Assembly: GCF_049309525.1 (NCBI RefSeq)
Contig: NC_133369.1
Location: 12,051,963 to 12,115,962, forward strand
Origin: Garra rufa
Taxonomy: Eukaryota; Chordata; Actinopteri; Cypriniformes; Cyprinidae
Direction of reading: 5' to 3'
DNA: 64,000 nt
Shown: piece after piece, positions 34,277-47,792 of the stretch
Layout: the number at the start of each line of letters is the position of its first letter
Numbering within the stretch: position 1 is the stretch's first letter
Notes under the pieces: model-generated
What the model saw: only the letters and a program-made list of their open reading frames with translations
Databases searched by the model: none
What the model was told of the DNA's origin: nothing
Position numbers and translations under genes: made by a program

Positions 34277-35351
34277 GTTTGAAGCTTAACAGAAAGTTAA
34301 AAGGAACAGCATTTATTAAAAAATATATTTTTGTAACATTATAAATTACTTTAATCTCACTTTTGATCAAATGAACGCTTCCTTGCTTTATATATTACCA
34401 AGCGTTTGGAGTGTTTAGTGTTTTGGTAGTGTTTAGTTGACCTGAAAAGGGTTATTTCTCGTTTTCATTGCTTTTAAAGCAGCTGTTGAACTCACTGTAC
34501 TGTTTTTGCACACCACTAGATGGCGTCGGATCGGAATGTAATGCAGAGGTAAAGGTATGAACTTTCACCTTGAATTTGATGACGAACTTCCTGCATGTTT
34601 AAATTTTACTAACCTAGGCTGACCTGGCGGCCCATTTCATCTCTATCCAATTTAAAAATATACATTTGCGGTTTGCCATAAGCTACGGTAGGTTTCAGAT
34701 TTGTAGAAAGAATAGAGATTGGGAAGACATAAGGGTCAATTCATGACAGACTTTATTTCAGTCTTTACGTCCCCACAAAAATCCGACAGACGTGTGAATG
34801 TTAAAGCCTACAATGCGCCTAAAAGGTTATGAACAAAGACACCTATAAATATATTTGGTGTGAATGTCTTGCGTGGGGGGGAGTTAGTCACATTTGTGAC
34901 CTTGTCTTTTTATCCCATTGGCACATGACACATTCAGACTGTTTAAATGGTGCCCTCGGCCTGGAACAATGAGGGATTCATGTAATGGTGATGAAAGAGG
35001 ATGTATATAAAGACCTCGGTTAACTTAATCAGTTTCATATCCACTGCACGACCCCCTCCTCGATAAAGCTTTCTTGAAAAAGCACCCCACTATTCTGATG
35101 ACTTAAGTGCGACGCGCGTTCACGATAAGACTATGCAACAGAGATAACGTTACGCATTTTAAAATTATGCTTTCGTGTTTCACGAACTGTTTAGTGTCAT
35201 TAGTAATTTGAATTTAAGTACTATAAAATTACTAATCAAACTGAATTAAGTGTGTCGCGAAAAAGACAAGTTATCGCTACTGGATAAAAACCATAGGCTA
35301 TTAGTTTTCATACAATGAAAAAATTTATACAAAATACTTAATACATTATTA
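34277..35351. other. Intergenic, low-repeat; contains a CTCF-like site and a TATA-like motif
   Basis: CCACTAGATGGCG at 34513-34525, the same core as in the fbl promoter. TATATAAA lies at 35004-35011, with CCATTGG (reverse CCAAT) about 90 bases upstream. No ORF of note follows. Confidence 0.4.
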
Positions 35352-35567
35352 AATAAAGGTTCTTTATTGGCATTGATGGTTTAATGAAGAACCTTGAACA
35401 TCCATGGCACGTTTCAAATGCAGAAAGGTTCTTTAAATTTTTTAAATGGTTCTTTTAAGAACTGTTCACTGAAAGGTTCTTTGGAGAACCAAAAACTGTT
35501 CTTCTATGGCACCACTGCAAAAACACCCTTTTCGAACCTTTATTTTTAAGAGTGTATATAGTAGTAG
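35352..35567. mobile_element. Short palindromic MITE (AATAAAGGTTCTTTA type)
   Basis: The left AATAAAGGTTCTTTATTGG and right CGAACCTTTATTTTTAAGAGTGT are inverted and enclose GAACCTT/AAGGTTC motifs. A relative lies at 57193-57618. Confidence 0.7.
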
Positions 35568-36249
35568 TGTATTAAGTAGTTGTGTATTATTATAGGTTAT
35601 GATTTCGTTAAGTCTGTAACCAAACTTTGCAGCAAGATGTCCTTTGGAAAGCCCCAGTCAACGTATTTAAAAAAATATATATATATTCAATTTAATAAAA
35701 CGACTTGGCACTTTTCTGCAGAAGAATACTAGCTTAAACCGGTTCGTTTGCGTCTCCTAGCCTTACCAAGCTGGTCTGCGCAGTTGAAATTACCCTAAAC
35801 ATTTCTAAAACCGGGAGTCTGACCAGACTGTTATTAACAAATCGTCTTAAACTAGTTTCAACTTTGTAATGTAACTTGATACTTCGTAATATGAAAACAA
35901 CATTTGGGAAAAACTTCCGAAGTACTTAATCACATCAGTGTCTTGTCCCACACCGGTTGTGCTGAAATATAAATGTTGAGCTAAACTAAGATAAAAAGTT
36001 TTCTTCGTCATAACCATTTAAGGTCGCAGATTAGCTGCGTAAGTAAGCTGCTTCACATCTCCACAGCCTCGGCATTGTTCATTTGCCTTGGCTTCCAGCA
36101 ACCTATCACTTTCTAATAGCCCGAAACGGGCCAAAAAGGCACTCCAGTGCGCGTTTTTTAAATGATTGTTCCTGTAAAGCATCGTTTTGCTCCCCTACAC
36201 AGGCAAATGCCGAGGCAAATCACGCTAACAGCCGCTGGGTGCAGCCCGT

Positions 36250-37054
36250 TGTCGGGTTTGTTTAGGCGGCCATTTTGTGAACACTCTGCACACACATTGA
36301 AGCGAGCGCGCTTTGTAGCGGGGACGCGCTTTACCGTGCAGACCCTCTCTAAGCGACAAGCAGCCGCGGAGCCGATCCGAGATTAACGGGCAGTGAGGGG
36401 GGGTCCCTGGCGAATGCACATCGCTAATTGTAGCGGTGCGACGAAGAAACCCCAGTTTTTAGTTCATCCGTTTTTCTTTCTTTTTCCTTTTTTTCATTTA
36501 ATCACTCTTCTCACCCCTCCACCCCCTCGCTGCTGCTGCTGCAACACCACCGCGAGCGACCCGCTACTATACTGCCGCTGCTGGGCGATGTGATCGCGGT
36601 TAGCCTGAGCGCTAGCCGCCGAGACCCGCACACCACCTCTGCTACTAACCGGCGATTTTTTTTTTCTGAGGGGAGACACCGCGTCAAGGCGGACTATTGC
36701 GGAGCACCAAGAGGCGGTTGTCACGGTTGCATGTACTGCTGCTCATCGGAGTGGCGGTTGGCCGCGCCGGGGGTTTGAAAACGCTCCTGCCGCGCTCATT
36801 TGCGCTCATTTGGGGGACTGTGAGTAGAAAGACAAATGTGCTGAGGAGGGATTGTAGAGCGACGACAAGACGATACGCGGTTTCGTCTTTTTCGGGAGAC
36901 GATCGCAGCAACCCATCCGAAGGGGTGGCGGTTCGGGGGGAGGGGGTCGTTTTGCCGGTTTTTCGGTCCGCCCCGGTACCTGTGTGGCGGAGGTTCGGAC
37001 GGTAGAGGGGGAATACTGGTAATGGCTGCTTCGGGAAGCTGGACACGAAGCTGA
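36250..37054 (+). promoter_or_regulatory. CpG island and probable non-coding first exon of a downstream + strand gene
   Basis: The densest CG-dinucleotide stretch in the window, with a GC-rich core and a (CTG)n run at about 36530. It ends AAGCTGAG, then GTAAGACT, a strong donor at 37055. A short upstream ORF begins ATGGCTGCTTCGGGAAGC at 37022 and stops within 11 codons, so the exon does not code. No coding exon follows before 64000, implying a first intron longer than 26 kb. Human FBL is next to DYRK1B, so dyrk1b is a candidate, but nothing in the sequence proves it. Confidence 0.55.
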
Positions 37055-40000
37055 GGTAAGACTACAGTTGGTTTCTTCACGTCTAAAAACATATTTTTCA
37101 AGCGAGGGTAGACGGATGCTCTCATAGGGCTCTCAGCCCGTTCCCTCCTTATTCCTCGCAAGACACCGTGTTCCCGAAGATGCCTGATGCACAGGCCGGG
37201 GCTTTGGGCAGGGGAATGGCGAGGGAGTGGGGACATATTCGGCTTGTTACTTCATGCAAACTGGGTCAGATGCAAAAGACCACGGCCAGGTATTTAAACG
37301 TTATCCTCCTGTGCCATCCAGAGAGCGGCGGCTCAACTCATGGCAGCCAGGCTGCTTGTCAGTGGATGTGATTTGCAATGATTGAAACCGTGCAATATAT
37401 CTAACCCCGATTTTGAGTATTAAACAGCTCATTCCGTGAGATATGCACAGAATAAGCATCAGTCAAATCCATTGCATGACTCGCGTTTGCAGCCATGCAC
37501 CCATGAACATGTTCGATTATAAGACCTTCAATGCATCTTTCGATTATCGCTTTTCATTACTCAGATTGATGAGTCAGGTTAGCCCATCACGTTTGTTTTA
37601 GACACCCAGTCGTCATTTAATGCTTGTTTAAAAAAAAAAGAAGACAAAAAAATCCCAGAGTATCAGCTCGGCCACAATTACATTAATGCAAAACTGCGGT
37701 GTTGCATGGGATGCAAATCTTGTGCACAGAATGCCTGAAAGCTATCGGAAATTTGACAGATATCTCCTTGGTTTTCAACGCATTTACCGTTTCACAAACA
37801 TTTGACCGTGCTAGGTCATTTTTTTCTGTGAATAAAACCGCGACTTTATTCCAGTGATCTCAATATATAGGGTGACGTTACAATTTTCCTTATAATGTTC
37901 ATACGTGCACGACCGTGTTGCTTGGAGGGGAATACATAGCCGATTCTTATAACAATCCACTTCTATTATACATATGGATGTGGCACATTTACCCGGGTCT
38001 CTATTTAGCCCAGTGTGTGGATAAATCTGGCTATGCCTACACCCCTCATCTCCATAGCGTTTTCTGCAAGGCTTCTGCTGTGGTGCTGAAGTAGCAATGC
38101 CGGTTCAAAATGGACACACTTCTGCTTCTGCTCTTCTTTTGCATGTTGCCATCTCCATCAGCCTTTATACTGCATCATTAGACGTTGTCACCTTTAGGAA
38201 TGGTTTAAGCATGCATATTGTCACTGTGCTAGTTAGGATTTAGGTACATTTTTCAGAACAAAATGGGTGAAATCATTTGGATGTAGGTGAATCTTGGATT
38301 TAAGCTAGAAAGAAAGAGACGCACAATAGGACACTGTCTCTTTTGAGACACCTTTTATACTTTTAGTTGCATTATAGGAGCCACCTGTGCCTTAAATAAT
38401 GTCTCTTTTATCTCCCCTTCCCAAACCATTTAAACTTTTTCATGCTTTTTTGCACTCCGGAGCATAAATGAATCAACCCTCTTTAGTTTCTTTGTTTTTT
38501 GGCCATGTTATTTATTTTTAATGTGACGAGCTCTGTTTTTGGTTTTCTTTTGGTGTCCGTGGCAGAGTGACACGGGGCTGTGAATAGACTTACTAACTTC
38601 ATTGTACGAAATCTTTCAACGACTGTGGGCTTATTTTGAAGGGGGGTTTTTTCTTGCCAAAAAAGCATTTGTGTTGAAAACTCATTACGTTACAGAGATG
38701 ACCAGTGATTTTTCTTGAAACATTAGATATTTTCAACTTTAGAAGCACAGGATCAAGCCTCAAAGGCAAATTTTACCGTGTTGCCTCAAATGGACACGAT
38801 ATACGGTACTTTGTATAGCAGAAACAACTTTCAGATGTTTATTTCTGTGCGATAACTTACTATTGAGTGGTAGACAGTTGCTGGTAATGTTACATCTCTC
38901 ATTTTTTTGCAGCTGACATAAACTAAACTGGGATGGACACAAGCTTGTTAGTCTTTTCAGAGACCACCTGAGGCAGTATTCTCCATTCATCTCGCAACAC
39001 ACTCTTAAATTTGATAGTTCTGGGAGGAGAGGACATACATGCTTACTGTCTCAGTTTATGTATGCCTCTAACTTCATTGATGAACATATTACATTACAAT
39101 AAACATTCATGATAAATCTAGAGTAGAAAACTGCTGTTTTTTCCTCATAGCCCACCTCCCTATCAGTATTTCAGTCCATCTGTCCCTGTGTGACTTTGAC
39201 CTTACTCTATCAGGACAAATCCCTCCACTCATCAGATGGCATATAGCCTAACACATCGATTTGGATGTGGCTCCTAACAAGCTTTTCCTCTAAAGCATAG
39301 CTTGCGTGTGGGGTCAACATGTAGCTATGTGGATGAATACCGAAGTTCGTTCTCCACTGAGATTGTCAAGGCTTTCAAAGTGTATTGTAAGTTCTGAACA
39401 TCTTGAAATTTTAGAGTACAATCTTGCTTCTGTTGCTTGTCTAAACTGCCAGATGAGGACAGGGTTTTGGTGACCTGAGTCAAGTAGTTTCATTTGACTT
39501 GAATCGAAGACCAGAAGTAGGTTCATTCGAGGAGATCCACAGAAACGTAATTCATTTACATATCAAATTGAGGCATTACAAGGAAATTGCATCGGGAAAT
39601 GGAGCAGCATTTACAGCCTCCATCTTAAACGTTAATTGCTTTGTCTTGTAAGGCATCGCAGTTAAAGCCATTTCCCACTGTTTCAGCAAACTCATTCAAC
39701 CACTTAGTTTGGTGACCTGTCCGTTTGGTAGTAAAGGTTACTTTGAGGTATTCATCATTGAATAGGCTGCTAAACTAGTGTGTGTACATGTAATTGTAAT
39801 TGGACAATTTTGGGAATTATATAGACTTGTCAGTAAGCATACATTTTTAGATTCAACCCTATGGTTCATAGTCACACTGCAGGACCACAAGTTCATTGAG
39901 GTCTTTGTGATCTGCGTTTTATCAAAAAGTAAAGTGTGCCACCCATTAAAAAAGGCACACAAGAGCAGACTTCCGGTCAAGAGCATCTTCCTTCCATAAG

Positions 40001-40440
40001 CTGTTGCTGCCTGTCCCTTCCTTGTGTAGTTTCTTCCAGCTTCCCTGTGGCTCATAAATTGGTAATGAAAAGCACACAGTGGCTTTGTAGATGTTGAACC
40101 GGATTGGTGGATACCTAGCGTATGAGAGAGCCTAGTAGCTGTAATTTAGCCAGGTGTTGGTGACTTTTGATGGAGGTAGGGAGAAATGGAAAGTTAGATC
40201 ATAAAAGCACAGATGGTGCTCTCACGGAAATCACATAGGACATCTCTTGTATCCAGACCAACATCTCTTTTACAACAGTATGGATACAGGCGCAGGTTGT
40301 GATGTGGATGCTTTTTCCTGTAGGGAGAGTTTGGGTGTTTATGTCCTTTACTGTCTCTCTGCTCTTTCTTGACCACTGCATGCCCATATCAAAAAGTAGC
40401 CTTGCTACTGCCTTGCTGAGGTGTACCCCTTAGCAGCAGT
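37055..40440. other. Apparent intron, mostly single-copy
   Basis: No exons, and only short simple repeats. The longest repeat-poor stretch in the window; ORFs here look random. Confidence 0.4.
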
Positions 40441-40467
40441 AGTGTGTGTGTGTGTGTGTGTGTGTGA
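40441..40467. repeat. (TG)n microsatellite
   Basis: About thirteen TG units, ending in GAGTGAGTC. Confidence 0.9.
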
Positions 40468-40612
40468 GTGAGTCATTCTGGTCTAGTCCCCACCTCTACA
40501 CAATGCAGTCTTGGTCAGTGTTTGAGCCCAGAAACCCTGTAAGTTTAAGCAATGCACTTCACTGACCAGATGATGTTCTTTTCAAATCTAGACAATTGTT
40601 TGTAGCTAATTA

Positions 40613-41023
40613 TTTGTGACCCTGGACCACAAAACCAGTCATAAGTAGCACAGATATATTTGTAACAATAGCCAACAATACATTGTAAAGGTGTAGATTT
40701 TTACTTTATGCCAAATATCGTTAGGATATTAAGTAAAGATCATGTTCCATGAAGATATTTAGTAATATCAAAACTTAATTTTTGATTAGTAATATGCATT
40801 GCTAAGAACTTCATTTGGACAACTTGAAAGGCGCTTTTCTAATTAGTTCTCAATTTTTTTGCACCCGAAGATTCCAGAATCTTAAGTTGTATCTCGACAA
40901 AATATCGTCCTATCCTAACGAACCATACATCAATGGAAAGCTTATTCAGCTTTCAGATTATATAAATCTAAATTTAAAGAACTCGACTCTTATAACTTGT
41001 TTTGTGGTCCAGAGTCATATTTG
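40613..41023. mobile_element. Palindromic MITE family Q
   Basis: Starts TGTGACCCTGGACCACAAAA and ends TTTTGTGGTCCAGAGTCATA. Same layout as 26011-26446. Confidence 0.9.
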
Positions 41024-41097
41024 TAGAATATAATTATTGGTGCTTGCTAAAGCACAACCCCCTAAAAATAAGTATTAAAGCAACTCATTCTGTATAG

Positions 41098-42550
41098 CAG
41101 GGCTATTCAATTGGCGGCCCGCCAATCATCTTCGTCCGGCCCGAGGGAGCAGCAGGTGGCTTGAATGGTTTTTGCACTAATTAGTTTGTCCACTAGGCGG
41201 CGGGCCAGCCAAAAAAGAAAAGCAAGAGAGCCAAGAACAACAACAACAATCTACCGGAGATCGCAACATCATCAATAGACGGCAGATTTGACAAGCGCTT
41301 GTAGGGCTCCAGACTGCGACCAAATGGTCGCATTTTTTCTGCCGGTGCGACTAAATTTTGTGAGCGGTCGCAATGGCGCGACCACCGCGTTATTCAACTC
41401 ATAAGCGCTGCTATTTCTGCTTCATATGAGAAACATTAAACGGCAAACGAAGCGAAAGAGAAACCAAAGCGCGCCACATTTGAGCTGCGCAGCGCGGACC
41501 GTTTATCAGCTCGGACCGCAACGCAAACACACTTGTCCAAACTCAGAACAGCATCGGGAACCAAAGTTGATTTCGCGACACTGTTACTGCACAGTGCTGC
41601 GAGATCCTGTGAAAAGTGTTTGAATTCGCCCAGAATGAATTAAGGTTGCTGAAAGATCAGTGAGAATCATTCAAATTCTGCTCAGAATTCTGTTTTTAAC
41701 AGCGCTGATGTACGCTATGTCAGACAACCAGAAGTCACACCAACTTAAGTCGAATGTTATTACATTATTCATTTCAGGGTTTGTACAACCTTTTGAGAGA
41801 GAAATTCAAGCACTTTTCAATGACTTTCAAGCATTTTGCACAACCATTTTAAGCACTTTAAAGCTCTTATGATCCAATTTGAATGTTATCTTGATGGCCA
41901 AAATATACTTTGTGGTAAACAAACACTTATGTAAAATTAAAAACATAAAATATCGATTATAACCAGTATATGGCAATAATAATCTGTCTATTTTATGCAT
42001 ATACAATTTATAGTTTATGTGAAGATTGTTTTAAAATCACCTAAATTAAAAGCTGTTATATATTTCAGAGCCTATTAAATGTTGGGCTTTCAATTCTACT
42101 TTAATGTTGAATGGACATAATTAATATGTAAAACTGAGAGAAAATTCATTTAATAGAGTCACCAGTAGCAATATTGAAATCAATACTTCATTAATAATAG
42201 GCTACTTGGTAAAAAGATGCTATTAAACACATATTTAAAAATACTTTGTTTCTACCTTAATTTGGAGGTTCATTGTGAAATTATGACAGTATAAATATAT
42301 AGTATAAATATGCGATTATTCATGATTAATTACAAAAAAATGTGATTTTTTTAAATTGATTGACAGACAGCACCTTAACCTTTTATAGATGTTGGTGTTG
42401 GTAATATTAGTTCATTTTAGTGAAAATGCATTTCAGTGTAATTGTATAGGCCCCCTAGAAAAAGATCGGGACGGCCCCCATCCCCTTGGCCCGCTTCAAA
42501 TTTCCAGTTCGATAATCCGGCCCTCAAATGGATCTAATTGAATAGCCCTG
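41098..42550. mobile_element. hAT element with perfect 8-bp target duplication
   Basis: Ends CAGGGCTATTCAATT and AATTGAATAGCCCTG, flanked by CTGTATAG at 41090-41097 and 42551-42558. The GGCGGCCCG and CCGGCCC motifs inside each end are also inverted. A segment near 41310-41400 (CTCCAGACTGCGACCA, GGTCGC repeats) looks like a further inserted fragment. No transposase recognised. Confidence 0.9.
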
Positions 42551-42589
42551 CTGTATAGTATGTCCAATGCACATAAATTATTATCCCTT

Positions 42590-43185
42590 AAAGGGATAGT
42601 TCACCCAAAAATGAAAATTCTGTCATTAATTACTCACCCTCATGTTGTTCCAAACCTGTAAGATCTTTGTTCATCTTCAGAACACAAATTAAGATGTTTT
42701 GGATAAAATCAGAGAGCTTTCTGACCCTCTATAGACAGCAACGCAGCTGACACTTTCAAGGCCCAGAAAGGAAGTAAAGACATCGTGGTTCAACCTTAAT
42801 TTTATAAAGCTATGAGAATACCTTTTAGTGTACAAAGAAAACCATAATGACTTTATTCAACCATTTCTACTATTTCGTATCCGTCTTTGACACACGTTCA
42901 CAAGAATACCGCAACACATGCGGACTGACAGGGAACAGAAGAAACTGTTGTATAAAGTCGCTATTTTTGTTTTCTTTGTGTATAAGAAGTATTCTTGTAG
43001 CTTCATAAAATTAAGCTTGAACCACAATGTCTTTACTTCCTTTCTGGGCCTTGAACTTCTCAGTTGCGTTGCTGTCTATTCAGGGTCAGAAAGCTCTCAG
43101 GTTTCATGAAAAATATCTTAATTTGTGTTCCGAAGATGAACGGCTTTGGAACAACATAAGCGTGAGTATGAGGGGTGAGTATTAT
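42590..43185. mobile_element. TTAA-type palindromic MITE family T
   Basis: TTAA precedes AGGGATAGTTCACCCAAAAA. The halves are inverted, for example GACAGCAACGCAGCTGA against the later TCTCAGTTGCGTTGCTGTC. Confidence 0.8.
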
Positions 43186-43440
43186 GAACTATTTTATTAA
43201 ATCGTTTAAGTTGTTAATGAGGTGTATTCTACTACGTTTAGTGATCTAAGTGACACTGATGTTCTCAAGCCTTATCTAGAGACCAGAATGTCATAGGTGT
43301 TTTATTATTTTTTTATTATTATTTATAACTGACTCAAATCCTTTTTTGCAGCCTGAACAGGAATAACACAGAACTTGATTTTCTCATTCTTCTTTTTATA
43401 CAGAGAATATACACTATTTAGTTTTGTCAGTAAAACCATA

Positions 43441-43738
43441 TATGTGACCTTGCCATATGGACCACAAAACCAGTCATAAGTAGCATGGTTATATTTGTAG
43501 CAATTGCCAAAAATGCATTGTAGGGGTCAAAATGATCGATTTTTCTTTTATGCCGAAAATCATTAGGATATGAAATAAATATCATGTTCCATGAAGATAT
43601 TTTGTTAATTTCATACCGTAAATATATCCGAACTGTATGCATTGCTGAGAACTTCAACCTCAGATTTCAGATTTGTATAAATCTCAATTTCAAAAATTGA
43701 CCCTTATGAATGGTTTTGTGGTCTAGGGTCACACATAA
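43441..43738. mobile_element. Diverged palindromic MITE family Q
   Basis: Starts TGTGACCTTGCCATATGGACC and ends TTTTGTGGTCTAGGGTCACA, with the same internal phrases as other Q copies. Confidence 0.8.
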
Positions 43739-45160
43739 GATAATATATCACATACAAAACTGTTGTAAAAAAATTATATCCATCTTTTAGCATGAGTGGA
43801 ACAAATCAAATAATTTTTTTCAGCTTACCCTTGTAAATGCTGAATCTACACAATTTTGTCTTGTGTGTAAGAAAATCATTGTGGACATGCTAGGGAAAAC
43901 AGCTGTAGTCTGAACAGAAGAAATCGGAATGCAATTTGAAATGATGTAAAAATATACATTGCCTAATGCCTATTTGACTGAAAGTAATTTTTTTCTATTT
44001 TTAAATCTGATTTATTGATTCACCATCGTAAATGATCTATCGAAACAAATGTTGTGATGTTAGTCAGACAACTCTTCTGGATGTGCTAGGAAAAACAACT
44101 GCAATCTCAGATATGGCCGTGTGTAGCATACAATTTAAATTCTTTGTTTAAAATATCGTATTTAAAAGAAATACGATTTTTTTCTGCAGTGTGTGAACAA
44201 AGACATAGAGACTTCCCACTCGTTTGACGCAGGCCTGCAAGTATCCACCTAGCAATGCCATAGCAACAGCTCTGAACTCCTTAGCAACTGCATGGCAACA
44301 TGCTAAATATGATTTATAATGGCTTAGCAGCTACCTGGCAAGTTTTGCACATACATTTTGCATACGCACCACTTCAGATCATCAGAGTAGGCATCCAGAA
44401 AAGTTTTCTGACAACATATGAGGGTTACACTGTTGTCCAGAAGAGGCAGGGCATCAGTGAATATTCAAGATTAGTATTAGTGTACAAAAGCTAGACCTTT
44501 TTGCTGTAATCGAAGCTATACAAAGTTATTGTGATGCATATGTGTTTTAGCATCCTCTGTGCATGTGTGCGATAAGAGGGAGCTGCTCATCTTCGTGGTG
44601 ATCTTTTTTCCCTCTCAGCATCCCTGCCTTGCTGACCTGCTTAACACAGCTCTGAGATGGAGAGAGAGCGAGGGTGAATGAGTTTAAACGTATGGAGGGG
44701 CGAGTCTGGAAGACGGGAAAGGTAAAAGGGAGGTAGAATAAACCAGGAGAGAAGAGATCTCGATAAATCAAGATAAATGGATCTCCTATTCAGTCGAAAG
44801 ACTAAAAGGAAAGGTGTAGAGATGGATGTGTGTATGTGTGTCAGAGAGAGAGAGAGACAGCGAGAAAGTCATTGGTGGAGCTGGATGGGATAAAGATGTT
44901 ATGAGCTGCTCCCAAAATAGACTTTTCTTCATCATTTTAGCAATCTTTATCCATCCCGTGCAAATCCCTGCACCATGAGAGAATAGTCATTTAAAGTCAA
45001 GTGCGTGACATGACCACAACATTGAATTCATTTGTTAGTTGCCAAGGTGAAAAAGGCATCATTTTATTGTTTGCGACTTGTATTATCTTCTATTTTGTTC
45101 TTAATCTAGGTATTTTATAGATGGAGAGTTGGGACAGGATATACAATTTAAACATTGCTT
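43739..45160. other. Apparent intronic DNA, no gene seen
   Basis: Includes a purine-rich GAGAGA stretch at about 44845-44870. Nothing coding was recognised. Confidence 0.3.
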
Positions 45161-46053
45161 AAAGGATTAATTCACTTCTAGAACAAAAATTTACAGATAA
45201 TTTACTCACCACCTTGCCACGTTCAGGTCTTTCTTTCTTCAGTTGTAAAGAAATTATGTTTTCTGAGGAAAATATTTCCTCAGATAAATGTTCTTCATTT
45301 TGTGGACTTCAATGGTGTCCATGAGTTGCAGTTTAAATGCAGCTTTAAAGGGCTCTAAATGATCCCAGCCGAGGAATAAGGGTCTTATCTAGCGAAACGA
45401 TTGGTCATTTTCTTAAATAAATTAATATTTATACACTTGTCTAGCTCTGTGAAGCACATGCTTATTTCGTGCGCTCTACTTCAATACAGTTAGGGAATGT
45501 CAAAAAAATCCATCTCATTTTCTCCACCTACTTCAAAATCATTCTATATCCCTGCAGAAGTACCGACCAAGTGTTCACAAAGTGAAGGTGCAAAGAACAT
45601 AAAATGCCCTTTATAAAAAAAGGTAAAACAGCGATGTAGAAGTTGGAGGAGAAAATGAGATGGGAGTTTTTCAACATACCCTAACTGTATTAAACCAGAG
45701 TGCACAAAGTACAAATGCGCATCGCAGAGCTAGACAAGGTGAGCATTTGTGGTTAAATAGTGTATACATATGAAATTATTTAGGAAAATGACAGATCGTT
45801 TCACTAGACTAAACCCTTATTCCGCAACTGGGGTCATTTAGAGCCCTTCAAAGCTGCATTTAAACTGCATTTTGGGAGTTCAAACTTCCTGGCACCATTT
45901 GAGTCCACTGTATGGAGAACATTCCTGAAATGTTTTCCTCAAGAAACATCATTTCTTCACGACTGAATAAAGAAAGACATGAACATCTTGGATGACAAGG
46001 GGGTAAGTAAATTATCTTGTTTTTTGTTCTGGAAGAGAACTAATCATTGAACA
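45161..46053. mobile_element. Family T palindromic MITE
   Basis: CTTAAAGGATTAATTCACTTC begins the left arm and AGAGAACTAATC closes the right. The arms share GCTAGACAAG and CATTTAAACTGC phrases in opposite orientation with 29399-29965. Confidence 0.7.
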
Positions 46054-46359
46054 CATAGGCCTAAGCTCTGGCTTCTGTATGTTTAAATCTATTCATACCA
46101 AATCAGTAATGGGTAAAAATAAATCATACATTTTCATTACCACCTTTACTGTCAACTTGTTTAGAAAGGAGACAACAGACTAGCCTAAAACGTACAGTAT
46201 TGATAGACTGATGTATATAAAAATACGTCAGAAATCATGCATTGTTTTAAAATGTTTTTATTGAGTTTCGGTTAAATGTTTTAAAATAATTGATTTTACG
46301 CACATCTTGTTTGCTGTTAATAAATCAGCCACTGGCCATATAAATTGATAATAATAGGA

Positions 46360-47083
46360 TTAGTTCACTCCTGAATTTGAATTTCCTGATAATTTACTCA
46401 CCCCCATGTCTCTATATAGTGGACTTCAATGTGGATCAGCGGGTTGAAGGTCCAAATTACAGTTTCAATGCAGCTTCAAAAGGCTCTAATCTAAAAAGGG
46501 TCTCATCTAGCGAAACATTGTTATTTTCTAAAAAAAAAAAAAAAAAAAAAAAGTTACAATTTATATGCTTTTTAACCACAAATGCTCATCTTGTACTAAC
46601 TCTGCGTCCATGACTTCACACATTACGTAGTCACGTTGGAAAGGCATCAAGTGCGATTTAGGCAAAAGTGTTTACAAAGTGAACATGCAAAGAAAGTCAA
46701 ACACCCTTTACAAAAAAAGGTAAACAAAATTTCGGCCTACCCTACTATATTGAACCGGAGTACACAGATGAAAAAGTAACCATGCATGAAATTTCCAACA
46801 TGATTTAAAAGTGTGAAGTCACAGATATACATTTTTTTTTAGAAAATGACAAATCATTTCGCTAGATGGGGATCATGTAGAGCTCTTTGAAACCTCCATT
46901 GAAACTGCAGTTTGGACCTTTGACCCGCTGACACCATTGAAGTCCACTATATGGAGAGAAATCCTGGAATGTTTTCCTCAAAAACCTTAATTTCTTTTTG
47001 ACTAAAGAAAGACAGACATCTTGGATGGCATAGGGGTGAGTAAATTATCAGGGAATTTTAATTTAGGAGTGAGCTAATCCTTT
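46360..47083. mobile_element. Family T palindromic MITE
   Basis: The left AGGATTAGTTCACTCCTGAA and right GGAGTGAGCTAATCCT are inverted, and the right end is followed by TTAA. A long A run lies at about 46530-46552. Confidence 0.8.
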
Positions 47084-47099
47084 AACATACACAAGTACG

Positions 47100-47440
47100 C
47101 TAATATTCAGTTTGGGGTTAAGATTTTTGTTTTTAAGAAATGTTATATTTTATTCAGCAAGGATGCATTCAGTTGATCAGAAGCAGTAACAGTAAAGATA
47201 TTTAAATTGTTACACAGAAATTCTATTTTAAATAAATGCTGTTCTTTTGAACTTCCTATCCATAATACTGAAAAAAAAGTCTCACCACCAAAAGAATATG
47301 CACTAAATCAGCATATTAGAATGGTTTCTGAAGGATCACACGACCTTGAAGACTCTTGAAAATTCAGCTTTGCCATCACGATAATAAATTGTAACAATCT
47401 TCCACAATATTGCAATAAATGCAGTCTTGCTGAGCACGAG
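47100..47440. mobile_element. Family P MITE remnant
   Basis: Contains TTCAGCAAGGATGCATTCAG and TTAGAATGGTTTCTGAAGG in family order. The ends are lost. Confidence 0.55.
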
Positions 47441-47792
47441 AGGCGTGTTGTGAACATGCATGTTGAAGAGTCTTTCTGTTTATTTTGAGCATGTGTGAGA
47501 GGCATGCAGTCCTACACGTAAATTTCCCCAGTTCAACTTCCTCACATTATTTATCATGTATCTCTAGGCAGATACTAGTTTAACTGCAAAAAGGCAGTTA
47601 AGATAGTAGTTGGATGAACTTGGTCATTTGATCTGGGCTATATGTAGCTTTAGCTCGCTTATTACAGTTATTTCTGTGATGACGTCCATGTTTTGCCACA
47701 TATTGCCACACTCTGTTGCTATGATTGAATTCACCATGGTATCAGGTTTAATAGTACTGGATTTAATGCAGACTAGTCCAGTTTGAAGTTAA

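Noticed and set aside
36684..37236. Long ORFs in the CpG island (both strands)
   Set aside because: Open because of GC-rich composition. No recognisable protein, and the + strand ORFs do not fit the donor at 37055.
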